From positions 1,302,001 through 1,366,000 of the forward strand of contig NZ_CP089293.1 of NCBI RefSeq assembly GCF_021919345.1: a stretch of 64,000 nucleotides of DNA, read 5' to 3'. The notes under the pieces were generated by a model. That model had not been told where the DNA came from and made no database searches. It saw nothing but the letters and a program-made list of their open reading frames with translations. Below, piece after piece: positions 35,759 through 44,248 of the stretch. Each line of letters begins with the position of its first letter. The stretch's first letter is position 1. A program made the position numbers and the translations under genes. Origin of the DNA: Paenarthrobacter nicotinovorans (GTDB lineage: Bacteria; Actinomycetota; Actinomycetes; Actinomycetales; Micrococcaceae).

Positions 35759-38491
35759 ATGTCGTCGGAGTTGCTAAACAGGAGCGGTGGAGGCGCAGCG
35801 AGGGCTGCGGCTCCCGATCTTGTGGGCGGACCCAGCGATCGCCAGACCTGGTCGCTTCTGGCCCGCAGCCACGACCTGTCCAAGGCCATCAAGTACCTTG
35901 AATCGCCCCTGACCTTCGGAGTGGTCCTCACCGGCGAACGGGGGATCGGCAAATCGGGGCTGGCCAGGGCAGTGGTGTCATCCCTCGGCCCCAAGGTCCA
36001 CAGCCTGCAGCTCCGCAATACCGTTGCGAACGGCCAAACCCCCTATGGATGCCTGGGTTTCCTGCTGGCCCGTTTGCCCTCGGAAGCCGTGGGTTCCCCG
36101 ACAGGCATCCTGCACGCGGTCACCAATCTGATCAGGACCGAAGCCGCCGGACGTGAAACGGTCTTCATCGTTGACAACGCGGGCGGCATGGATCCGATGA
36201 GTACCGGCGTGCTGTTGAACCTCATGGCCACGGGCACGGCCAAAGTGGTGGCCACGGTGCAGCGGGCCAGCGATCTCCCGGCGGATTTCCACCGCATGGT
36301 CCTGGACGGTGAGCTGGGCGAGGTTCACTTGAACACGCTCAGCGAAGAACAGGCAAAGCAGGTGCTTGGTTCGGTTTTGGGCCACTACGTATCAACCACC
36401 CTGGCGGGGTCGCTGCACGCGGCCGTAGGCGGCAACCCCATGCTGCTGCACGCGCTCCTGGAGGATCAGCGCCACAGGGGCAACCTGGTTCTCAACGACT
36501 CCGTGTGGACCCTCCGTGACCGGATCACACTGGAGGGAGCCACGGTGGTGGAGGACTTCGTCCGTTCCAGATTGGCGCGCGAACCGCAGGCCAGCAGGAC
36601 GGTCGTCGAAGTCCTGGCTTGCGCGCAGCGCGCTACTCTGGTGGATCTTGCGGCCATCTTTGGGACACAGGTCCTGGTGGAGATGGAAGAATCCGGGCTG
36701 CTCACCGTCCAGAGGAACGGTGAACACTGGGTCTCCTTGCGGGATCCCTACGTGGGCGAGGTAGTGCGTAGCTGGCTGAGCACGCGCCGCACCAAGGAAC
36801 TCAAGACGATGCTGTACGGCCCCAAAGAGCCGGAGCTCAGCGGACTGGCTCCACAGGACCTGTTGAGCTATGCCGCATGGATGCATGCCTGCGAGGACGA
36901 ACCGCAGCCTTCCCCGGCGTTGGCCCTTGCGGCAGGCCGCGCCGCGTTGAACGATTACGACCCCAACTTCGCCATCCAGTGCATCGCATCCCTGGACCCC
37001 AAGGACAGTGAATGGGTCCGTGGCCAGCGGCTCAAAGCCGCTGCCTACCTGATGCTGGACCTGCCGCTGCACGCTGCCCAGGCGTTGGATGAAATCTCCG
37101 AGTCCCACCTCGCCGGGCTGGACCCATTGGAGTTCGCCGAGGTCACGGCAGCACAATGCCAGGCCATGACCTGTATTGACGGCCGGTCCGGGATGGTTCC
37201 GAGTGTCATCGCAGGTGCCTTCGAAACGCTCGAGGCGAAGTCCGCCGATTATCCGGCAGAAGAACTGTCAAAGGCCCGTAACCGTCTGCAGCTGTGCAGC
37301 TACGAGTACAAGACGTTCATGGGCGAGTACGCGTCCATGATCGAGGACCTGGAACGGGAACTGGCCAAGGACCCCTGCGAGGACCGTGAGCACTGGCTGA
37401 GGTCCTCGTTCTTCCTCATGGAAGCGCGGTGCATTCTGGGAAGGGAGCTGGAAGCGCAGGAGCTCGCCCGACGTGTTTCACGGCATCTGGGGGACACGGA
37501 CAGGCCCGCCCAACTGGAGGAGGCGTTCGCCAAACACGCTTTCCTGGTTCTCCTGCTGTCCGGCCAGTGGCGCAAATGCATCGAACTGATGCGGCGCACA
37601 CCGTCAAGGCCGTCCCGCCTCCAGTACCGCGGAGCACTTACTGAGCTGGGCGTTGGTTTGGCGTACGCCTACGCCGGCAAGCCCGCCAGCGCGATCGAAC
37701 CGCTGCGTTCCGCTGTTGCCCAGCTCGAGCTCCGACCCGCCATGAACATGAACAAGGTGGCCTACGCTGCCACCGCGTTCGCTTACGCCCAACTGGGCAA
37801 TTCCGCCGAAGCAGGCCGCTACCTGGACCTGTACAGGACCTGCCGGGGCATGGGGATGTACTTCTCCGAGTCCGTGGCGGAGTTTTGCGCCGAGATGGCG
37901 GGCAGGTGGATGGGCGACTCCGACGTCAAGGAAAGGCTCCTTGCCAGGGTCCACGACGACATCGGGCAACAGCGGTACACGACGGCGGGCATCTGCCTTT
38001 TCGGCGCCACGGTGGAAGGCTCCGATGAGGAGTACAGGCTGCTTGAGGACATTGCCGGCCGCCGCCAAGGGCCGCTCGCGAAAATCTCCGGCGACCTTGC
38101 CCGTGGCTCGTTGAGCAAGAGCTCACGGTCCCTGTTGGCAGCCGCCGACGCCGCCGCTTCCTTGGATTTGCTGGTAGTCGAAGCACGGTGCGTGGCCATG
38201 GCATTGGACTTCGCCCGCGATGCCGGCGAGACGACAACAGCGCGGACGGCCCAGTTGAGGCTGGAACGCCTGGAGCATTCCGTCTCCGCTCTTCCCATCC
38301 AGCCAAGAAGCGACGCGCCGGTATTGACCGAGCGGGAACGCCAAATTGCTAAACTCGCCGGAAAGGGTGTCAGTAACCGCGAAATCGCGATGGATATTGG
38401 GGTGTCTGTGCGAACAGTAGAAGGCCATTTGTACCAGGTATTCACCAAGCTCGGTGTGTCGTCTCGGGGCGAGCTAAATGGGCTCCTGTGA
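35759..38491 (+). CDS. LuxR-type regulator with N-terminal STAND/AAA ATPase (first of three)
   Basis: About 910 residues. The ATG at 35759 has AAGG six bases upstream; the ATG at 35753 abuts it and is less likely. The N-terminal NTPase has Walker A GERGIGKS (about residues 59-66) and a Walker-B-like ETVFIVDNAGG. A long helical, TPR/MalT-like middle region follows (about 320-830). The C-terminus is a LuxR HTH: LTERERQIAKLAGKGVSN, then VSVRTVEGHLYQVFTKLGV. Such large ATPase regulators (LAL/MalT type) turn on genes on binding an effector. It follows pth after 142 nt that contain no gene. Target and signal are unknown. Confidence 0.9.
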   Translation: MSSELLNRSGGGAARAAAPDLVGGPSDRQTWSLLARSHDLSKAIKYLESPLTFGVVLTGERGIGKSGLARAVVSSLGPKVHSLQLRNTVANGQTPYGCLGFLLARLPSEAVGSPTGILHAVTNLIRTEAAGRETVFIVDNAGGMDPMSTGVLLNLMATGTAKVVATVQRASDLPADFHRMVLDGELGEVHLNTLSEEQAKQVLGSVLGHYVSTTLAGSLHAAVGGNPMLLHALLEDQRHRGNLVLNDSVWTLRDRITLEGATVVEDFVRSRLAREPQASRTVVEVLACAQRATLVDLAAIFGTQVLVEMEESGLLTVQRNGEHWVSLRDPYVGEVVRSWLSTRRTKELKTMLYGPKEPELSGLAPQDLLSYAAWMHACEDEPQPSPALALAAGRAALNDYDPNFAIQCIASLDPKDSEWVRGQRLKAAAYLMLDLPLHAAQALDEISESHLAGLDPLEFAEVTAAQCQAMTCIDGRSGMVPSVIAGAFETLEAKSADYPAEELSKARNRLQLCSYEYKTFMGEYASMIEDLERELAKDPCEDREHWLRSSFFLMEARCILGRELEAQELARRVSRHLGDTDRPAQLEEAFAKHAFLVLLLSGQWRKCIELMRRTPSRPSRLQYRGALTELGVGLAYAYAGKPASAIEPLRSAVAQLELRPAMNMNKVAYAATAFAYAQLGNSAEAGRYLDLYRTCRGMGMYFSESVAEFCAEMAGRWMGDSDVKERLLARVHDDIGQQRYTTAGICLFGATVEGSDEEYRLLEDIAGRRQGPLAKISGDLARGSLSKSSRSLLAAADAAASLDLLVVEARCVAMALDFARDAGETTTARTAQLRLERLEHSVSALPIQPRSDAPVLTERERQIAKLAGKGVSNREIAMDIGVSVRTVEGHLYQVFTKLGVSSRGELNGLL

Positions 38492-38532
38492 GGTAGGACG
38501 GGCAGTATCCGCAACTCCGGCACGGGCTGCAC

Positions 38533-41190
38533 ATGCAGGCTGAGCACCTTGTTGGCCGGGACTCCGAATTGGAGCTGGCTCTGGAGATATTGCGTCAGGA
38601 AGGTGCCGGGGCCGTTCTGGTCGTGGCAGATCCCGGCATCGGTAAAACCGCCCTTTCCGATGAGATAGCCGCCCGCCTGGCATCGGAAATGGTGGTGATG
38701 CGGGTCCATGGCAGCCCTGCGCTGTCCGCCGTTCCCTATGGTGTCCTGGCGCCCTATTTGCTGGACCTTCCTGTGGAGCAGGCCACATCGCCGGTGGCCA
38801 TCCTCCGTGAATTCTGGTCGCAGTTCGAGAAGCGGCGTGGCGGCGAAGGTGCGCGCCTTCTGCTCATCGTTGACGACGCCCACGAGCTCGACGAAGGCAG
38901 CACGCAGATCCTGGCTGAACTGGTTACTGCAGGCTGGGCCCGGTTGGTCGCAACCAGCAGGCCCAGGCCTGGCCTTCCGGCGGCACTGCTCCAACTTTGG
39001 TACGACGGTTTGGCCGAGCGGTTGGAGCTTCATCCCCTGGACAAGGAAACAGCCACGGAACTTGTGGAGAAGACCTTGGGCGGGACGGTCATGGCAAGCG
39101 CGGTGGACGTGCTGCATGGATTGTCCGAGGGCAATCCGCTGCTGTTGCGCTGTCTCCTGGATGACACCAGGGCGGACGGGAACCTGGTGCGGCGAAACGG
39201 CGTCTGGCTCCTGACACGGGAACCCTCGGGCAGTGGCGAAAACCTGGCCGAGGTTGTCCGGAACAGGGTGCTGCGAACCAGTGAGGCCGAACGGGAGGCG
39301 ATGTTCGTCATTGCCTTGTCCGAGCCCGTCCCTGCCGCTTTGCTGGACGCGGAGGTCGGCAGGGACACTGTTCGGGCTTTGATGGACAACAGGCTCGTGA
39401 TCCCCACGAACGGCCCCGGCAGCCCATTGAAGATGTGGCATCCGATGTACAGCGAGGCCCTGCGCCAGATCGTTTCGCCTGCCCGCAGCCTCCAGATCCG
39501 CCAGCGGATGGTGCAGCATCTTGCGGTGGAACCGGCCACGGCTGAGGGGCTGCTCCGCATGGTGAGCTGGGCGCTTGACTGTGGTGCCGACGTCGCCGAT
39601 GAACAGCTGCTGCAGGCAGCTTTCCTTGCGGCCAAACTCCTGCAGAATCCTTTGGCGGTTGCCGCCGCCAGCAGAGTCCGCTCAGAGGCGCTGCGGCCGC
39701 GGGCTCGCGCTGTGATGGCCATGGTCAGCTATAACGACGGCGATTACAGCAGTGCCGTGCGTCTGCTGGAGGAGGGAAACGGGTTCCTGGACGCCGATCC
39801 GCTGGGACCGACGGGCGCGGGCTTGTTGTGGGCTGCCGCCCGCTCGGCCAAAGGCGATTCGGCGTCCAGCATCGCAGCGGACGCCCGCAACGCCGCCAAA
39901 TCCCTGACGGACGGGTCAGCGTCGTCGGACCCCATGGCCGCGCAGGTCAACAGGCATGCCTCGGCCCTGGAACTGGCCGCACTGGCCCACGAAGGCCGTT
40001 ACGGTGAACTTCGCGAGGGGCTGGAGCTGTTTGCCGAAGGACTCCGGACCGACGAGCCGGACAGCGTGATGAACCGGATTTTCCTCCTGGCCATGAAATG
40101 CGAGCTCCTCACCGTTGAGGGCCAGCCCGAGCAAGCCTTCGACGCCGGACGCGAAGCCATGGTCCTCGTGGATGAACACAGCGACAACCTGCTGTACTTC
40201 GGCGACTTCGTCCTGGTCCGATACGCGTTGGCGGCCTTGGAATCGGGGGACTGGGGTGCAGCCGATGCTGCCCTGGACCGGTATGCGGCAAGCTCAGCCA
40301 TGGGGCTCATCACCTTCAGCGGAGACATCCAGGCGCTCAAGGGGTTGGCCCTGCTGCGGCAAGGACGCACGGAGCAGGCCACGGAACTCCTGACCCCCGC
40401 AGTCGAAGCCCTCCGGGTGAAGGACCCGCAACTGCTCAGGAGCCTGGGGCACGCCCTGGCGTTCTATGCGGCCGGCAAAACCGGAAACACTGCGCTCGCA
40501 CAACGGCTGGCAAGCGAACAGGTCCCTGGCAGGGGGAGCAACTACGTTGAGGCGCTTGCCGGGCTGTTCACGCTGGCCGGCCAAGAACTCCTCAGCAAAG
40601 GATCCGGACTTCCAAAACTGCGGGACCTGCCGGAGACCGGCCGTTTGCACACGTTGCCGGGCCTGCACCTGCAGAACCTCATCCTGAGGACTGAACTCGG
40701 GGACGTCGCTGCAGTGGAGTCCATCGAGGAGACCGCATCCCTGATGACGGGCGCCTGGGCGGCCGGATGGCAATCGCTCGCCGCAGCCCAATTGAAGGGT
40801 GGCGGCCAGGCCTTCGTGAACGCAGGAAACCTGCTGTCCGCGGCCGGGATGCCGGGGCCTGCTGCAGCAGCGTTCGACAAGGCGGCGGCAACCTTCGACG
40901 CCGAAGGCAAGCGTCCGGAAGCGCGGCAGGCCGCCGTCATGCGGGACGTCAACCAGGCCAGCCTGGGCGACTCCGTGGTCCATGACCCCAACACCGAGTC
41001 CGATCACGCCGTGCCCCTGACCCGGCGTGAGCAGGACATTGTGGCGCTGGCCGTATCAGGTCTCACGGATCGCCAGATCGCCGAGAAACTCATGGTCTCG
41101 GTTCGCACCGTGGAAGGCCACTTGTACCGCAGCTACGCGAAGCTGGGCATCCGTCGTCGTGAAGATCTTGGCGCTGCTGTCCGTCACTGA
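38533..41190 (+). CDS. LuxR-type regulator with N-terminal STAND/AAA ATPase (second of three)
   Basis: 885 residues, a paralogue of the preceding gene with the same layout. Walker A is ADPGIGKT (residues 32-39), Walker B ARLLLIVDDAHELDEG, then FRPRPGLPA-type sensor region (ATSRPRPGLP), a long helical repeat region, and a C-terminal LuxR HTH: LTRREQDIVALAVSGLTD and VSVRTVEGHLYRSYAKLGI. It starts 41 nt after the first gene, so both are probably one transcript. The two HTH domains are similar but not identical, so they may bind related sites. Confidence 0.9.
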   Translation: MQAEHLVGRDSELELALEILRQEGAGAVLVVADPGIGKTALSDEIAARLASEMVVMRVHGSPALSAVPYGVLAPYLLDLPVEQATSPVAILREFWSQFEKRRGGEGARLLLIVDDAHELDEGSTQILAELVTAGWARLVATSRPRPGLPAALLQLWYDGLAERLELHPLDKETATELVEKTLGGTVMASAVDVLHGLSEGNPLLLRCLLDDTRADGNLVRRNGVWLLTREPSGSGENLAEVVRNRVLRTSEAEREAMFVIALSEPVPAALLDAEVGRDTVRALMDNRLVIPTNGPGSPLKMWHPMYSEALRQIVSPARSLQIRQRMVQHLAVEPATAEGLLRMVSWALDCGADVADEQLLQAAFLAAKLLQNPLAVAAASRVRSEALRPRARAVMAMVSYNDGDYSSAVRLLEEGNGFLDADPLGPTGAGLLWAAARSAKGDSASSIAADARNAAKSLTDGSASSDPMAAQVNRHASALELAALAHEGRYGELREGLELFAEGLRTDEPDSVMNRIFLLAMKCELLTVEGQPEQAFDAGREAMVLVDEHSDNLLYFGDFVLVRYALAALESGDWGAADAALDRYAASSAMGLITFSGDIQALKGLALLRQGRTEQATELLTPAVEALRVKDPQLLRSLGHALAFYAAGKTGNTALAQRLASEQVPGRGSNYVEALAGLFTLAGQELLSKGSGLPKLRDLPETGRLHTLPGLHLQNLILRTELGDVAAVESIEETASLMTGAWAAGWQSLAAAQLKGGGQAFVNAGNLLSAAGMPGPAAAAFDKAAATFDAEGKRPEARQAAVMRDVNQASLGDSVVHDPNTESDHAVPLTRREQDIVALAVSGLTDRQIAEKLMVSVRTVEGHLYRSYAKLGIRRREDLGAAVRH

Positions 41191-41316
41191 CGCGGAGCCC
41201 GATCGAGTACCCGAAAACTCCCTTTAGCGCTCTGACGCGGAATCCTGCCCTATTTAACCAATCAATGGAGTAATTCGCGGGTTTTTCGTGTCGGAACCAA
41301 GTAGTGCCCCTTCCCC

Positions 41317-41380
41317 GTACTGAGTACAACACAGTATCCAGCCCTGAAAAGCCCCCCAGTAATCGAGTACCGATTACTGG
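41317..41380. promoter_or_regulatory. Palindromes upstream of the third STAND gene, possible LuxR-type operator
   Basis: CCAGTAATCG (41356-41365) and CGATTACTGG (41371-41380) form a perfect inverted repeat around AGTAC. A second palindrome GTACT-G-AGTAC lies at 41317-41327. GAGTAC occurs three times in this gap (41205, 41322, 41365). The 468-nt gap 41191-41658 has no gene. Dimeric HTH proteins such as the two LuxR-type regulators upstream bind palindromes of this size; the link is inference. Confidence 0.5.
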
Positions 41381-41526
41381 TGTTTGGCTTTTGCGCCCCC
41401 GGCAGTATTGATCTTGGAAGAACGGTTCAGCCCCAAGCATCACCGGGATTCCGAAAGTCGCATCAACCGCATCGGTGGTCTCTTCAGCCGATGCCCCGGC
41501 CACCGAAGGGTGGTCCGGCCCTGAAC

Positions 41527-41587
41527 GAAGCCGGCGGCGACAGAGTCTTCTGAGACCGAGACTCTCCCCCCAGCCGCCGCCGGCTTC
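41527..41587 (+). promoter_or_regulatory. Large two-part hairpin in the leader of the third STAND gene
   Basis: GAAGCCGGCGGC (41527-41538) pairs with GCCGCCGGCTTC (41576-41587), 12 perfect pairs. Inside it AGAGTCT (41542-41548) pairs with AGACTCT (41559-41565). It ends 71 nt before the ATG at 41659. It has no T-run, so it may be a leader RNA structure as much as a terminator for the upstream pair. Confidence 0.55.
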
Positions 41588-41658
41588 TAAGCCAGGGACC
41601 CCGCGAATCGCGGACATCAAAACTTCCCGGACATGGGACTGCTGCTATTGGAGTGTGC

Positions 41659-44169
41659 ATGCTGCCGGACCCTTGGCTGGACGAAGACACCGTCGCAGCC
41701 AGGCTGGGATCTCCGACACTGCCCGATAGGGCGCAATTGCTGGAACTCGTCTTTTCCGCCGTACGGTCATCTTCCAAGAGCGGCATCCTGGTGGCAGGGG
41801 AGAAGGGCTCGGGCAAGAGCCACATGTTGCTCTCCCTCAAAGCCGGACTTCCCGGGACCATGGATGTCAGGACCTTCGCCGGAAGCCTGGACCTGACGGC
41901 GACCCAATACGGTGTCCTGGGTGCCTCAACAGGCGTCCTGGGTGGCGCCGCGCGTGTCCTGGGGGCCAGCACCGGGGGGACCAGCACCGGGGGGACCAGC
42001 ACCGGGGGGACCGGCACCGAGGGGACCGGCGAGGGCTTGCTCCCGGGGCTCCATGTCCTGCGCGCCCTGACCAGCACACTCGGACCGGCCAGCTACCTGT
42101 ATTCGCCCCCCGTCGCCCGGCGAGGCAACAAACGCCGAAACCAGCAGGCCCGTCCCCAGCTGGTGCTGCTGGTGGACGACATCCACTACGTGGATCCTGC
42201 CTCCCTGGGTGTGCTGCTCCAGCTCATCCCTGGATTCGGTGCAAAACTCGTTGCCACCGCTGACAGCCGGAGCCCGCTGCCGCAGGATCTCTATCAGCTC
42301 TGGGAAGACGGCTTCATGGAGCAGTACCTTCTTCCGCCTTTCACCTTCACGGAGGCGCACGCCCTGTGTGTTTCTCTCCTCGGCGGCAAGGTCCAACGCC
42401 GGGCCAGCAGCCTTCTGGCAGTCATCAGCGGCTTCAACGTGGGCATCCTGTGCCTCGCCGTGGAGGACGCACGCCGCGCCGGGCTCCTGGTGCAGAGGGA
42501 AGGGTATTGGACGATCAACACCCGGGCGCATTGCCAGTGGCCTGGCGTCGTGGATCGCGTCCAGGCGGAAAACGCTGCCCGGCTGCCTGAGGAGCGGCTG
42601 GCATTGGAGCTGACAGCGCTGGCCGAGCCGGTCGCCGTCGAGGTTTTGGAGCGCCATTGCGGTCACAAAGCCGTGGAGAACCTACTGTCCGAAGGCCAGA
42701 TCAGGCTGTTGCCCGGCAGGTCTCCGATGGTCCGGATGGGCTCGTGGTTGCGGGGGGAGGGCCTCCGGCTTGCAGTTCCGAGGTCCCAGAGTCTTGCCCT
42801 TCATCAACGGATCGAGGACCCCGGACTCACGCTTGAGACGGCACCGAGCATGTTGCGGTGGATGACCTGGACCCTGGACTGCGGGCTGGGCCTGCCGGAT
42901 GAGCTCCTGCTGGCGGCGGCGCCGGCAGCCGACCGGCCCGTAACCGCCGAACTTGCCCTCCAGGCTGCCTCGGCTGTGAAGTCTCCGGGCCACCGGGACG
43001 AAGCAGGAATGCTCAGGGCGAGGGCATTGATTGCCGAAGGCCAACTGGCTGAGGCCGCACCTGTCCTCCGTCACTTGGCCACGGCGGCGAGCTCGGCGGA
43101 GGTGAAGGCCGACGCCGGTGGGCGGCTCATGGCGCTGGAGCTGCTCGGCGCAGCGCACGGCGGGCTGACTGCAGGGGACACGGTTGCCGACCCCGCCGCG
43201 CGGATCGCAGGAAAGGTGCGGGAGGCCGAACGCTTGCTCCTGTCCGGTGCGGCCGCCGAGGCCCTGGAAAAGACCACTGAGGCAATGAAAGTCGTCGGTG
43301 GTGATCCGTCCATGGCGACGTTCCGTGCGGGCGCGGCACTTCGGCACGTGATCTGCCTGCGGCACAATCTGGGGTGGAGTGCCATGGTCCCGCTCTTGGA
43401 GTACTCCGCCTACGGGGTGCCCAGCCACCTGGCCGCATGTTCAGAAACAGCACGGGCCTACGCCCAGCTCGGCCAGGGATTCCCCGGGGCGGCGCGCGGC
43501 ACGCTTGAGGCGGTACTGGCAGAACTGTCCGACGCCGGACTGCCGCCGGTGCGATCCTTGGCTGCGGCCATGATGGCCTACTGCGAGGCGCTCAGCGGAA
43601 ACCCGGGTGAGGCACTGGAACTGGCCGCACTAAGCACCTCGGGAGCCGAAACAGGGTTGGCTGGGGGGTCGCCTGACGATCTCCTGTCCCGGATCAGTGC
43701 CCTCTACTGTGCCGCGGCCAGGGACGTTTCGTCCGGTACCTACACCCACCTGATGGCGCTCGCGGACGAAGCCCAATCCTCGGGAAGTGTCTTGTTGGAG
43801 GTTGAGGCGCTGTCCCTCCTGGCGCTCAACGCAGGCCGTGCCGGCGTCGTGGATCCGGCCATCCTGCCGCGGCTGGCGGCCGCGGCTTCCGGCGTCGAAG
43901 GTACCGGTGGTGCGGCGTTGCGGACTTTTGCGGCCGCCATGGTGGAAGACGACCCCAAGTCGCTGGAGGCGGCCGGCCGCTCACTGTCAGCAGACCGGCA
44001 ATTCGCCCACGCAGCACTTTGCTACGCACGTGCGGCTGCCGGTTACCAGGCGAAGGCCCGCACTGCGGCGGCCCGGCGGGTATCGGTCCTCGTTGAGCGG
44101 CTCCGCGGTGTCACGGAGAGCGAGGCCGTGCCACCCCTGGGTTGGGTTCCGGGGAGGGCCGGGAACTGA
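41659..44169 (+). CDS. STAND/AAA ATPase paralogue lacking a C-terminal HTH (third of three)
   Basis: About 836 residues from the ATG at 41659 with GGAG five bases upstream; a GTG at 41653 is in frame. Walker A is GEKGSGKS (about 47-54), Walker B LVLLVDDIHYVDPAS, and a long helical region follows, much like the two genes before it. It ends VSVLVERLRGVTESEAVPPLGW with no LuxR HTH, and no HTH is encoded in any frame of the 79 nt before sufS. A Thr/Ser/Gly repeat (TSTGG) sits at about residues 103-122. It may sense or hold the signal without binding DNA, perhaps modulating its partners. That is inference. Confidence 0.8.
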   Translation: MLPDPWLDEDTVAARLGSPTLPDRAQLLELVFSAVRSSSKSGILVAGEKGSGKSHMLLSLKAGLPGTMDVRTFAGSLDLTATQYGVLGASTGVLGGAARVLGASTGGTSTGGTSTGGTGTEGTGEGLLPGLHVLRALTSTLGPASYLYSPPVARRGNKRRNQQARPQLVLLVDDIHYVDPASLGVLLQLIPGFGAKLVATADSRSPLPQDLYQLWEDGFMEQYLLPPFTFTEAHALCVSLLGGKVQRRASSLLAVISGFNVGILCLAVEDARRAGLLVQREGYWTINTRAHCQWPGVVDRVQAENAARLPEERLALELTALAEPVAVEVLERHCGHKAVENLLSEGQIRLLPGRSPMVRMGSWLRGEGLRLAVPRSQSLALHQRIEDPGLTLETAPSMLRWMTWTLDCGLGLPDELLLAAAPAADRPVTAELALQAASAVKSPGHRDEAGMLRARALIAEGQLAEAAPVLRHLATAASSAEVKADAGGRLMALELLGAAHGGLTAGDTVADPAARIAGKVREAERLLLSGAAAEALEKTTEAMKVVGGDPSMATFRAGAALRHVICLRHNLGWSAMVPLLEYSAYGVPSHLAACSETARAYAQLGQGFPGAARGTLEAVLAELSDAGLPPVRSLAAAMMAYCEALSGNPGEALELAALSTSGAETGLAGGSPDDLLSRISALYCAAARDVSSGTYTHLMALADEAQSSGSVLLEVEALSLLALNAGRAGVVDPAILPRLAAAASGVEGTGGAALRTFAAAMVEDDPKSLEAAGRSLSADRQFAHAALCYARAAAGYQAKARTAAARRVSVLVERLRGVTESEAVPPLGWVPGRAGN
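41966..42025 (+). repeat. Four tandem 15-bp units inside the third STAND gene
   Basis: CCAGCACCGGGGGGA repeats at 41966, 41981 and 41996, with a diverged fourth copy at 42011. The period is a multiple of three, so copy changes keep the frame and only alter the length of a (TSTGG)n loop between Walker A and Walker B. Confidence 0.9.
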
Positions 44170-44208
44170 CGTGCTGTACGGCACACCGCCCGATCCGGGC
44201 CCACGTGG

Positions 44209-44214
44209 GATAAT
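44209..44214 (+). promoter_or_regulatory. Candidate -10 element of sufS
   Basis: GATAAT lies 35 nt before the TTG start and 40 nt after the preceding stop. No good -35 hexamer is seen at the usual distance, so this is only a candidate. Confidence 0.35.
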
Positions 44215-44248
44215 GAGGAGTCCCTGAAGGATTCCCAAGGAGCGCCCC

